DNA from: UPXZ01 sp964634605 | GTDB taxonomy: Bacteria > Bacteroidota > Bacteroidia > Bacteroidales > Paludibacteraceae | DNA length: 45,288 nt | Direction: 5' to 3' | Assembly: GCA_964634605.1 (NCBI GenBank) | Contig: CAZWLJ010000025.1 | Coordinates: forward strand, 1-45,288 | Shown: piece after piece, positions 26,503 to 34,975 of the stretch | How positions within the stretch are numbered: the stretch's first letter is position 1 | How the letters are laid out: every line of letters starts with the position of its first letter | Notes under the pieces: generated by a model | Seen by the model: only the letters and a program-made list of their open reading frames with translations | Database searches by the model: none | What the model was told of the DNA's origin: nothing | Position numbers and translations under genes: made by a program

Positions 26503-27567
26503 ATGGACACGATGACTCTCTACTGGATTATTTTTATTGCATTATTTTTTATTGTATTTTTCATAGACTTATACGTTACCGATCACCGCAAAGGTGAAAT
26601 TACAGTAAAAACATCACTGAAATGGACAGCTACCTGGATTAGTATTGCTTTGCTTTTCGGCGCTTCGCTTTTTTTCTTCTTCCCTCAAAACCCGGACAGC
26701 ACGGGGAACACAGCCCATATCATGGGGATTAAGTTTATCTCCGGTTATCTGACTGAATACTCGCTTTCGGTGGACAATTTGTTTGTTTTCATCATGATAT
26801 TCTCCATGATGGGAGTTGCTTCACACAATCAGCCTAAGCTGCTGAAAATGGGTATTATACTGTCTATTATTTTGAGAATTCTGTTTATACTCGTGGGAAT
26901 GGAACTGGTAGAACGTTTTCACTGGATTATTTACATTTTCGGTTTGATCCTGATCTGGACAGCATACAAGATGGCATTTCAGGACAGTGAAGATTCGGTT
27001 GATCCGAAATCAAACTTTTTGTACAAAGGCGCTTCAAAAATTTTCCCGGTTGACCCGGATACCCACTCCACTCATTTTTTCACCAAGCACAACGGCACCC
27101 GTTTCATAACCATGAATCTGCTCGTGTTACTGGTAATCGGCTCAACCGACGTGTTGTTTGCGGTTGATTCCATTCCGGCAATTATTGGTGTGATAAAAGA
27201 AGGTGCTTCCGGCATACTTACCCTGAGTGAAGAGAATTTCCTTGCTATCACATCCAACGTATTTGCCGTAATGGGGCTTATTTCACTCTTCTTTGCTCTG
27301 AAAGGTATTATGGGTATGTTCCGTTTCCTGAAACATGGTGTGAGCTTTATCCTGTTTTTCATCGGAGCTAAAATGTTGCTGGGATTTTTCCACCCTGTAG
27401 CTAAGTTTTTTGGAAGTCACTCATGGGTTTCATTAGCCGTAATCGTTGGCACTCTGGCATTTTCCATCATTCTTTCAATGCTTATTTCTGAAACAAAAGA
27501 AAACGAAGAGCTGAAAGAAGAGCTGAAAGTGAATGAACTTACAAAAGAAAGATCAGACGAAATCTAA
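26503..27567 (+). CDS. TerC/Alx-family integral membrane protein
   Basis: A 354-residue inner-membrane protein with about nine hydrophobic segments. The family signature is clear: 'EYSLSVDNLFVFIMIFSMMG' (about 86-105) and 'STDVLFAVDSIPAIIGV' (about 214-230), whose acidic residues in the membrane are thought to coordinate a metal ion. Relatives include TerC (tellurite resistance) and Alx of E. coli, an alkaline-induced protein linked to manganese export. The C-terminus (about 328-354) is a charged Lys/Glu-rich tail. It is probably cotranscribed with the DUF368 gene. No other ter genes are nearby, so tellurite resistance is not implied. Confidence 0.93.
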   Translation: MDTMTLYWIIFIALFFIVFFIDLYVTDHRKGEITVKTSLKWTATWISIALLFGASLFFFFPQNPDSTGNTAHIMGIKFISGYLTEYSLSVDNLFVFIMIFSMMGVASHNQPKLLKMGIILSIILRILFILVGMELVERFHWIIYIFGLILIWTAYKMAFQDSEDSVDPKSNFLYKGASKIFPVDPDTHSTHFFTKHNGTRFITMNLLVLLVIGSTDVLFAVDSIPAIIGVIKEGASGILTLSEENFLAITSNVFAVMGLISLFFALKGIMGMFRFLKHGVSFILFFIGAKMLLGFFHPVAKFFGSHSWVSLAVIVGTLAFSIILSMLISETKENEELKEELKVNELTKERSDEI

Positions 27568-27578
27568 CGGATTTATTT

Positions 27579-28493
27579 ATGCAGGAAAATCAGATACAGA
27601 ATAATCAACCGGTAAAAACCCAAAATCCTGTCATTGACTGGATTATCCGGTTGGTTAAAGGTGTATTTATTGGTATTGGCTTTATTCTTCCGGGACTTTC
27701 GGGAGGAGTACTGGCAGTGATACTGGGTATTTACGACCGTATTCTGGCTTTTCTTGCCAACCTGAAAAAAGATTTTATTAAAAATATTCTTTTCTTTATC
27801 CCCGTTGGTATCGGTTTGGGCATTGGTATTTTTCTATTCTCGATTGTGGTGGAAAAAGCCTTCGGCAAATATGCCGCTCAGTTTGTCTGCCTTTTTGTGG
27901 GATTTGTCATTGGCACTTTCCCTTCGCTGTATAAAACTGCCTGTAAGCACGGCCGTAACACCAAAGACATGGTGATTATGCTGATTTCGGGATTAGCAAT
28001 TTTTGCTTTGATGATGCTCGGCGAGCAGCAACTAACTATGGTGGCACCATCGGTTCCGGCATGGTTTGGCTCGGGAGCTCTGATTGGTCTGGGGTTGATA
28101 GTACCCGGAATGAGCCCCTCGAATTTTCTTATTTATTTCGGACTTTACGATAAAATGGCTACCGGCATTAAGAACGGCGATATGGCTGTGATAATTCCAC
28201 TTGTGCTCGGAGCGGTAATCTGTGTTATCCTTCTTGCGAAAATAGCAGCCTGGTTGTTCAAGAAATACTATTCGGGTATGTATCATTTTGTTCTCGGTTT
28301 GGTAATCGGTTCGTCGACTGCCATTTTTCCCGCTATCGTATTTCCGGCATTTTCAAGCGAGGGACTTGCTGCAAGCGGATTGAGCTTTGGAGGAGCTTTG
28401 CTCTTTTGCATTGTGCTGCTCATTACCGGAACCATCGGTTCCTATCTTTTCAGCAAAGTAGAAGAAAAATATCCCAGAGAAGATTTATTTTAA
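27579..28493 (+). CDS. DUF368 membrane protein (PopT-type polyprenyl-phosphate translocase)
   Basis: A 304-residue polytopic membrane protein with about eight hydrophobic segments. The inverted-repeat hallmarks of DUF368 are visible: 'GIGFILPGLSGGVLAVILGI' near 35-54 and 'GLGLIVPGMSPSNFLIYFGL' near 170-190. DUF368 proteins (Pfam VCA0040-like) have been implicated as undecaprenyl-phosphate translocases that return the lipid carrier to the inner leaflet, a function important at alkaline pH in some bacteria. The first 20 residues are polar and cytoplasmic. It starts 11 bases after the TerC gene, so the two are probably one operon. Function here is by family. Confidence 0.9.
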   Translation: MQENQIQNNQPVKTQNPVIDWIIRLVKGVFIGIGFILPGLSGGVLAVILGIYDRILAFLANLKKDFIKNILFFIPVGIGLGIGIFLFSIVVEKAFGKYAAQFVCLFVGFVIGTFPSLYKTACKHGRNTKDMVIMLISGLAIFALMMLGEQQLTMVAPSVPAWFGSGALIGLGLIVPGMSPSNFLIYFGLYDKMATGIKNGDMAVIIPLVLGAVICVILLAKIAAWLFKKYYSGMYHFVLGLVIGSSTAIFPAIVFPAFSSEGLAASGLSFGGALLFCIVLLITGTIGSYLFSKVEEKYPREDLF

Positions 28494-28610
28494 TATCCGT
28501 ATTCCTATAGTATTATTGTTTAATCCTCAAAAAGAAGAAATTTAATACATGAAATTTTAGTTTTTCTAAAAAAATAACACATTATCATTTAATAAATTAA
28601 TAAACAAAAC

Positions 28611-29762
28611 ATGGAACTTTCACAATTGTTTCCCGCCATTTCGGGAATGACCTGGCAAAATCTGGTGATGATTGCTGTTGGGTTAACACTTATTTATTTG
28701 GCTATCAAAAAGCAATACGAACCCACGCTGTTGCTGCCAATGGGTTTTGGTGCTATTTTGGTAAACATTCCTTTTTCGGCTGCACTCACACAGATTGACC
28801 CTTCAAGCGGCAAAGCGCTGGAGGGAGCTCTGGATGTATTCTTCAATGCAGGTATTGCTACCGAGGTATTCCCGCTGCTCATTTTTGTGGCTATTGGTGC
28901 AATGATTGATTTTTCACCGCTTTTCCAGCGTCCTTCATTGCTTCTGTTCGGTGCTGCTGCACAGTTTGGTATATTTGTGACGATGGTGTTTGCCACGGCA
29001 GTCGGTTTCAATCTGAAAGAAGCTGCATCGATTGGTATCATCGGAGCTGCTGATGGCCCTACTTCCATCATAGTCTCTTCAATTCTTGCTCCTAACCTGC
29101 TTGGACCGATTTCAGTTGCTGCATATTCGTACATGGCTTTGGTGCCCATTATTCAGCCGCCGGTAGTTAAACTGCTTACATCACGCAAGGAAAGGCTCAT
29201 GCGTATGCAGTCTGATACGAATAAAAAAGTATCCAAAACTACATTGATTTTATTCCCCATCATGGTAACGATACTGGCAGGGCTTATTGCTCCTTCGTCA
29301 CTTGCCCTGATTGGTTTCCTGATGTTCGGTAATCTTATCCGCGAGTGCGGTGTACTGAACAGCCTTTCGCAAACAGCACAAAAAGAACTGGCAAACTTAG
29401 TAACCATTCTGCTTGGTATCACCATAGCAAGTACTATGACCGGTGAACGGTTTGTTACTTTCGACACTTTAAAGATTCTGAGTTTAGGAATTTTTGCTTT
29501 CGTGTTTGACACTGCCGGTGGAGTTCTCTTTGCAAAAGGCATGAATTTATTCCTTTCTGAAAAGAATAAAATCAACCCGATGGTCGGAGCTTGCGGTATT
29601 TCTGCTTTCCCGATGTCGGCACGCGTTATCCACGGTATGGGTCAGAAAGAAGATCCGCATAACTTCCTGCTTATGCCGGCTATCAGCGCCAACGTGGGCG
29701 GTCAGATTGGTTCGGTGATTGTAGGAGGTCTTATTTTAATGTTAGTTCCTTTATTTGCTTAA
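28611..29762 (+). CDS. Sodium-pumping decarboxylase beta subunit (OadB family)
   Basis: A 383-residue inner-membrane protein of the OadB/MmdB/GcdB family, which couples decarboxylation of a carboxybiotin carrier to sodium export. The conserved GAADGPTSIIVSS segment (145-157) carries the key Asp, D148, and the C-terminal SARVIHGMGQKEDPHNFLL and 'SANVGGQIGSVIVGG' segments are typical. In complete decarboxylases it works with a carboxyltransferase alpha subunit and a biotin carrier; neither is in the window. A small OadG-like gene follows after 15 bases. It may borrow alpha and biotin subunits encoded elsewhere or pair with a different partner. No promoter was recognised in the 117 bases upstream. 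Confidence 0.93.
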   Translation: MELSQLFPAISGMTWQNLVMIAVGLTLIYLAIKKQYEPTLLLPMGFGAILVNIPFSAALTQIDPSSGKALEGALDVFFNAGIATEVFPLLIFVAIGAMIDFSPLFQRPSLLLFGAAAQFGIFVTMVFATAVGFNLKEAASIGIIGAADGPTSIIVSSILAPNLLGPISVAAYSYMALVPIIQPPVVKLLTSRKERLMRMQSDTNKKVSKTTLILFPIMVTILAGLIAPSSLALIGFLMFGNLIRECGVLNSLSQTAQKELANLVTILLGITIASTMTGERFVTFDTLKILSLGIFAFVFDTAGGVLFAKGMNLFLSEKNKINPMVGACGISAFPMSARVIHGMGQKEDPHNFLLMPAISANVGGQIGSVIVGGLILMLVPLFA

Positions 29763-29777
29763 AAAACACAAAAGAAT

Positions 29778-29975
29778 ATGAGTCCAGATTTTTATAAAGC
29801 CTTAGAAATTTCCGGAATAGGCATTGCCGGAGTCTTCGTTTTCATGACAGTATTTTATTTTGTGATACTGGCATTGGATAAGTTTTTCCCAAACCAAAAA
29901 AAGGTGGAAAAAGTGGTCGAAGAAACCACTCAGGAGTACAAACCTGTAGAATTTGATGACGATGAGTTTGAATAA
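29778..29975 (+). CDS. OadG-like small membrane protein
   Basis: A 65-residue protein with one N-terminal membrane segment (about 11-35, ISGIGIAGVFVFMTVFYF) followed by a charged tail ending EFDDDEFE. Size, topology and position directly after oadB match the gamma subunit of sodium-pumping decarboxylases, which anchors and stabilises the complex and in characterised systems binds zinc through its C-terminal part. Sequence similarity is weak at this length, so the call leans on context. The acidic tail and the lack of a His-rich zinc site are differences from the classical gamma chain. A terminator follows. Confidence 0.6.
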   Translation: MSPDFYKALEISGIGIAGVFVFMTVFYFVILALDKFFPNQKKVEKVVEETTQEYKPVEFDDDEFE

Positions 29976-30004
29976 CTGATCATTCATCTTTCTGATATTG
30001 AAAT

Positions 30005-30036
30005 AACACCCGTGGTATAAACTGCGGGTGTTTTTT
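30005..30036 (+). terminator. Terminator after the OadB-OadG pair
   Basis: AACACCCG (30005-30012) pairs with CGGGTGTT (30025-30032) around a 12-base loop, and T's continue to 30036. It ends the unit that starts with oadB, or with terC, and separates it from lepA. Confidence 0.82.
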
Positions 30037-30191
30037 ATTAATAAAGAAAAAAACTTTCATCCCTTCTGAGTTGTTTATACTCAGCTAAATATTTTTTTAA
30101 ACTAAGTTCTTTTGCATATTTAAGTAAAACCGTTTCAGAATCCAAATCGGTAAGTTTAGGTATGAATGCAAGGTAAATGAACTTTTTTTAG

Positions 30192-30199
30192 TATTTTTG
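30192..30199 (+). promoter_or_regulatory. Likely lepA -7 element (TATTTTTG)
   Basis: TATTTTTG matches TAnnTTTG and lies 33 bases before the lepA ATG, giving a leader of about 26 bases. No clear -33 element at standard spacing. Confidence 0.45.
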
Positions 30200-30232
30200 C
30201 ACTCTCATTTCAGAAAAGTTAGTTAATTATAA

Positions 30233-32020
30233 ATGAATAAGATACGAAATTTTTGCATAATAGCACATATTGACCATGGGAAAAGTACCCTTGCTGACCG
30301 CCTGCTTGAATTCACACAGACAGTAGCCGGAAAGGACATGCAGGCACAAGTACTTGACAACATGGACCTGGAACGTGAGCGGGGTATCACAATCAAGAGT
30401 CATGCCATCCAGATGAAATATACCTATCAGGATGAAGCATACATTCTCAATCTGATTGACACTCCGGGACATGTTGATTTTTCGTACGAAGTTTCACGCT
30501 CCATAGCCGCCTGCGAAGGGGCGCTGCTCATTGTAGATGCTACTCAGGGCATTCAGGCACAGACAATTTCCAATCTTTACATGGCAATAGAGCATGACCT
30601 TGAAATCATCCCTGTGATGAACAAAATGGATATGGACAGCGCCATGCCCGAGGAAGTGGAAGACCAGATTGTGGATTTGCTTGGTTGTAAACCGGAAGAA
30701 ATTATCCGTGCCAGCGGTAAGACCGGAATGGGCATTGAGGAAATTCTGGCTGCCATTGTGGAGCGGATACCGGCTCCGAAAGGCGATCCGGATGCTCCGT
30801 TGCAGGCTTTGATTTTCGACTCGGTATTTAATGCTTTTCGCGGAATCATTGCTTACTTCAAAATTGAAAACGGCACTGTCCGAAAAGGCGATCTGGTGAA
30901 ATTTGTGAACACCGGTAAGGAGTATAATGCCGATGAAATTGGTGTTCTGAAATTAGATATGTCGCCTGCCGATTCGCTAAGCGCGGGTAATGTAGGTTAC
31001 ATTATATCCGGAATCAAAACTTCCAGGGAAGTGAAAGTGGGCGATACGATTACTCACGTGAAAAGACCGTGCGACAAAGCTATATCGGGCTTTGAGGAAG
31101 TGAAACCAATGGTATTTGCCGGAGTTTACCCCATCGAAGCCGAAGATTTCGAAGATCTGCGCTCTTCGCTTGAAAAACTTCAACTCAACGATGCTTCACT
31201 CACTTTTGAGCCGGAATCATCGGTGGCGCTCGGGTTTGGATTCAGGTGCGGATTTTTAGGTTTGCTCCACATGGAGATAATCCAGGAACGACTCGACCGC
31301 GAATTCGACATGAACGTAATCACCACGGTACCAAACGTTTCGTACAAGGTTCACACCAAAAAAGGTGATTTACTCGAAGTACACAATCCGGCCGGATTGC
31401 CCGACATTATGGCTATCGACACCATCGAAGAGCCTTACATACGTGCTTCTGTAATTACCCGTACAGACTACATCGGACAAATCATGACACTTTGCCTCGG
31501 TAAACGCGGTGAGCTGATCAAGCAGGAATATGTTTCCGGAAACCGTATTGAAATCATTTACGACCTGCCACTCGGCGAAATCGTATTCGATTTTTACGAC
31601 AAACTGAAAAGTATTTCGAAAGGATATGCCTCATTTGATTATCACATGAACGGCTGGAGGCCATCCAAACTTGTAAAACTCGATATTTTACTCAACGGAG
31701 AAAGCGTTGATGCACTTTCATCGCTTATTCATTTCGACAATGCAGTGAGTCTCGGAAGGCGCATGTGCGAAAAACTGAGTGAACTGATTCCCCGTCAGCA
31801 GTTTGATATCGCGGTACAGGCTGCTATCGGAGCCAAAATCATTGCCCGCGAAACAATCAAGGCTGTAAGAAAAGACGTTACTGCCAAATGTTACGGAGGC
31901 GACGTAACCCGAAAGCGCAAACTGCTCGAGAAACAGAAAAAAGGGAAAAAACGGATGAAACAAATCGGATCGGTAGAAGTACCCCAGAAAGCTTTTTTAG
32001 CAGTACTGAAGCTGGATTAG
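30233..32020 (+). CDS. lepA: Elongation factor 4 (LepA)
   Basis: A 595-residue translational GTPase acting on the ribosome; it affects initiation or back-translocation under stress and high ionic strength. The G1 motif AHIDHGKST is at 11-19, G3 is DTPGHVDF, and G4 NKMD follows. The C-terminal half holds the EF-G-like domains and the LepA-specific tail rich in Lys (RKRKLLEKQKKGKKRMKQIG). The length is as usual and the start is fixed by the conserved IRNFCIIAHIDHGKST. It is flanked by sodium-transport genes but is probably transcribed from its own promoter. Confidence 0.98.
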   Translation: MNKIRNFCIIAHIDHGKSTLADRLLEFTQTVAGKDMQAQVLDNMDLERERGITIKSHAIQMKYTYQDEAYILNLIDTPGHVDFSYEVSRSIAACEGALLIVDATQGIQAQTISNLYMAIEHDLEIIPVMNKMDMDSAMPEEVEDQIVDLLGCKPEEIIRASGKTGMGIEEILAAIVERIPAPKGDPDAPLQALIFDSVFNAFRGIIAYFKIENGTVRKGDLVKFVNTGKEYNADEIGVLKLDMSPADSLSAGNVGYIISGIKTSREVKVGDTITHVKRPCDKAISGFEEVKPMVFAGVYPIEAEDFEDLRSSLEKLQLNDASLTFEPESSVALGFGFRCGFLGLLHMEIIQERLDREFDMNVITTVPNVSYKVHTKKGDLLEVHNPAGLPDIMAIDTIEEPYIRASVITRTDYIGQIMTLCLGKRGELIKQEYVSGNRIEIIYDLPLGEIVFDFYDKLKSISKGYASFDYHMNGWRPSKLVKLDILLNGESVDALSSLIHFDNAVSLGRRMCEKLSELIPRQQFDIAVQAAIGAKIIARETIKAVRKDVTAKCYGGDVTRKRKLLEKQKKGKKRMKQIGSVEVPQKAFLAVLKLD

Positions 32021-32114
32021 TACATTATATGCAGCTATGAAATTACTTTATTCAAGACAGATACAAAAAAACAACAACATAAAAAGTCAGAAATTTTATT
32101 AAATTATTTTCAAC

Positions 32115-33416
32115 ATGATTGCAATTATAATTATCTTATTTGTAGTGGGGTATGCTGCCATAGCACTTGAACACAACATTAAAATCAACAAAACGGCATC
32201 AGCACTTATAACTGGTGTTGTATTGTGGGTTGTCTATATTTTAACACAATCCGATACACATCTGGTAAACGAGGAATTACTAAAACATCTGGGAGATATA
32301 TCCAGTATTCTGTTTTTTCTGATGGGTGCAATGGCTATAGTTGAGTTAATCGATTCATATAACGGATTTGAGGTGATAACCGAGAGAATCAAGGCTACCA
32401 ACAAAAAATCGCTTCTCTGGATTATTGGAATTTTGACATTTTTCCTTTCAGCTGTTCTTGACAACCTGACTACCACCATTGTAATGGTTTCACTCCTTCG
32501 AAAATTGATTAAAGACCATGATACAAGGCTCTTCTATGTGGGAATTGTGGTAATTGCTGCCAACGCGGGTGGTGCCTGGAGTCCGATAGGCGACGTGACA
32601 ACAACCATGCTCTGGATTGGCGGGCAAATATCGGCTTTCAACATCATGGCTCGTTTGTTTGCTCCCAGTTTCATCAGTCTTGCCATTCCTCTCGGAGTTC
32701 TTTCGCTGACTATGAAAGGCAATGTGGAGCGTCCGTTTCTGGCTACTGAAACATATAAGGAATTATCACGCAAACAGCAAAGCATTATTCTGATACTTGG
32801 TTTAAGCATGCTGATTATGGTGCCCATTTTCAAAACACTGACTCATCTTCCGCCTTTCATGGGTATGATGCTTGCAGTCGGATTTTTATGGATTGTGACA
32901 GACATCATGCATCGTAATCACACGGAAGATCAACCCGAAAACGGCAGACGGCGAACATTGGTTGAAGTGCTTACCCGGATTGATTTGCCGAGTATCCTTT
33001 TCTTCCTCGGAATTCTGCTGGCCGTGGCTTCGCTCGAAGTATCGGGAATACTAAGCACACTTTCTCAATTCCTGGATGAAAAAATCGGAAATCTGAATTT
33101 CATTGTTATTGCTATCGGACTGGCTTCGGCAATTATCGACAATGTTCCGCTGGTAGCTGCTACACAGGGAATGTACGATTTGGCTCAATACCCGATGGAT
33201 CATTACCTGTGGGAATTTCTTGCTTACTGTGCCGGAACAGGTGGCAGCATTCTGATTATCGGTTCAGCCGCCGGAGTTGCAGCTATGGGTATGGAAAGAA
33301 TAAATTTCTTCTGGTACGTGAAAAAAATCAGCTGGATTGCACTTCTGGGATATTTAGCGGGTGCTGCATTTTATATTATCGAATATTATTTTTCACACGG
33401 TACTTTTTATCATTAA
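32115..33416 (+). CDS. nhaD: Na+/H+ antiporter NhaD
   Basis: A 433-residue inner-membrane antiporter of the ion transporter superfamily with about 12 hydrophobic segments. The family hallmarks are present: FFLSAVLDNLTTTIVM (about 112-127) and NAGGAWSPIGDVTTTMLWI (about 149-167) in the first half, and the matching 'IGLASAIIDNVPLVAA' (about 336-351) in the second half. NhaD proteins expel sodium or lithium at alkaline pH. The Bacteroidota type lacks an N-terminal extension, as here. The start at MIAIIIIL opens directly into the first helix. It is followed by a hairpin terminator. Confidence 0.94.
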   Translation: MIAIIIILFVVGYAAIALEHNIKINKTASALITGVVLWVVYILTQSDTHLVNEELLKHLGDISSILFFLMGAMAIVELIDSYNGFEVITERIKATNKKSLLWIIGILTFFLSAVLDNLTTTIVMVSLLRKLIKDHDTRLFYVGIVVIAANAGGAWSPIGDVTTTMLWIGGQISAFNIMARLFAPSFISLAIPLGVLSLTMKGNVERPFLATETYKELSRKQQSIILILGLSMLIMVPIFKTLTHLPPFMGMMLAVGFLWIVTDIMHRNHTEDQPENGRRRTLVEVLTRIDLPSILFFLGILLAVASLEVSGILSTLSQFLDEKIGNLNFIVIAIGLASAIIDNVPLVAATQGMYDLAQYPMDHYLWEFLAYCAGTGGSILIIGSAAGVAAMGMERINFFWYVKKISWIALLGYLAGAAFYIIEYYFSHGTFYH

Positions 33417-33440
33417 TCGAAAATTCTTTGACTGAAATAA

Positions 33441-33475
33441 TCTGCCAGGTTTTTTATCCTGGCAGAATTTTTTTT
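33441..33475 (+). terminator. Terminator after nhaD
   Basis: TCTGCCAGG (33441-33449) pairs perfectly with CCTGGCAGA (33458-33466) across an 8-base loop; a run of eight T's (33468-33475) follows. It isolates nhaD from the MATE exporter downstream. Confidence 0.88.
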
Positions 33476-33559
33476 ATTTACAATTCGTTAAAAAAAACGG
33501 CAGAATAAATCATTAATAAAAGTTTCAAACCACAGTATGGTGTCTGAAACGGCATTTTT

Positions 33560-34882
33560 ATGTATTCCAATAAGAAAATATTTCAGGTAACTTATCCCAT
33601 TTTCCTTACGCTGATAGCTCAGAACATTGTCAACGTAACCGATACTGCTTTTCTGGGACGTGTTAGCGAAGTGGCTTTGGGAGCTTCGGCCATTGGGGGT
33701 GTGTTCTACATAGCCATTTACTTTGTTGGATTTGGATTCAGTCAGGGAGCACAAATTCTGATAGCCCGAAGAAACGGGGAGAAAAAATTTAGTGAAATCG
33801 GTCCGATATTTAATAATGCGCTGATATTCAATTTTCTGATAGCTGCTGTTATTTTTACTCTTTCTGTGATTTTCATTCCGGATCTGATTCGTATTTTGGT
33901 GCATTCGGATCAAATTTATCAGGCTTCGGTTGAATTTCTCAACTGGCGTATTTACGGTTTTTTCTTTTCGTTTCTCAATGTAGTATTTCGTGCATTTTTT
34001 GTTGGAGTTACACGTACTAAAGTACTTTCAATATCAGCTGTCATTACCGCTGTCACTAATATCATTCTCGATTATCTGCTCATTTTCGGCAAATTCGGTT
34101 TCCCTGAATGGGGAATTGCCGGAGCAGCCATCGCATCTACAATAGCTGAATTTACAACTCTGATTTATCTGCTGATCATTACTCTGAAACAGGACGACAA
34201 ACATATCTTTCATTTGTTTGTATTCAGAAAAATCGATTTTCAGACGATTGGAAAGATATTAAGTTTGTCGGTATTTATCATGTTTCAGTTTTTCATCTCT
34301 ATCTCCACCTGGTTTATGTTCTTTATCTTTATCGAACGGCTTGGTGAGCGGCCTCTGGCAGTAACCAACATCGGCAGAAGCCTTTACATCCTGCTGATGA
34401 TACCTGGTTCGGCTTTATCAACTACAGTCAATACGATGGTCAGCAATATGATAGGCGAAGGTCATAAAGAGCGCGTCATTCCTTTCATGATGAAAGTGAT
34501 GAAAATGGCACTTGCAGTAGTCGTGCCAATGATGATTTTTACCTTTGTTTTTCCTGAATTTTTTGCACGGATATATACCAATAATCCCGAACTGATTGCT
34601 GCCAGCATTCCCACGCTTCGGGTGGTATCGGTGGCTATGGTACTATGCGCTGTAGGCAATATTCTTTTCAATACCATTTCCGGTACGGGTAATACCAAAT
34701 CATCTTTTATTATCGAATTTATTACTTTATTTTTCTACCTGTTGTTTGTATATTATACTGCTGTGATTTTACGTACATCAGTTGAAATTGTCTGGCTTTC
34801 CGAATTCGTTTACTGGATTATTATCTCTGTTTTAGGCTTTTTGTATTTAAACAAAGGAAACTGGAGGAACAAAGAAATTTGA
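33560..34882 (+). CDS. MATE-family efflux transporter
   Basis: A 440-residue inner-membrane protein with twelve predicted helices in two homologous halves of six. Family hallmarks: 'LIAQNIVNVTDTAFLGRVSE' at 17-36 and the 'GAAIASTIAEF' stretch around 190-200. MATE proteins exchange sodium or protons for cationic drugs or metabolites; this one groups by eye with the MatE type common in Bacteroidota. Substrate is unknown. It lies between the nhaD terminator and the hutH promoter and appears to be its own unit. Confidence 0.92.
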   Translation: MYSNKKIFQVTYPIFLTLIAQNIVNVTDTAFLGRVSEVALGASAIGGVFYIAIYFVGFGFSQGAQILIARRNGEKKFSEIGPIFNNALIFNFLIAAVIFTLSVIFIPDLIRILVHSDQIYQASVEFLNWRIYGFFFSFLNVVFRAFFVGVTRTKVLSISAVITAVTNIILDYLLIFGKFGFPEWGIAGAAIASTIAEFTTLIYLLIITLKQDDKHIFHLFVFRKIDFQTIGKILSLSVFIMFQFFISISTWFMFFIFIERLGERPLAVTNIGRSLYILLMIPGSALSTTVNTMVSNMIGEGHKERVIPFMMKVMKMALAVVVPMMIFTFVFPEFFARIYTNNPELIAASIPTLRVVSVAMVLCAVGNILFNTISGTGNTKSSFIIEFITLFFYLLFVYYTAVILRTSVEIVWLSEFVYWIIISVLGFLYLNKGNWRNKEI

Positions 34883-34901
34883 CGAAAATATATTGACTTC
34901 T

Positions 34902-34934
34902 TCTGGCATTTCAAATACCTTTTGACTATATTTG
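34902..34934 (+). promoter_or_regulatory. Likely hutH promoter
   Basis: TATATTTG (34927-34934) is a full -7 match; TCTG at 34902-34905, 21 bases upstream, is a poor -33. Transcription would begin near 34941. The motif lies inside the upstream extension of the hutH open frame, which supports the ATG at 34976 as the start. Confidence 0.5.
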
Positions 34935-34975
34935 CATTAAAAAAGAATGATTATTCCTTTTTAATCAAGCAATTC

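Noticed and set aside
28494..28610. Hairpin TTTTAG/CTAAAA before oadB as a terminator
   Set aside because: The stem is only A/T plus one G-C pair and is followed by A's rather than T's on the coding strand.
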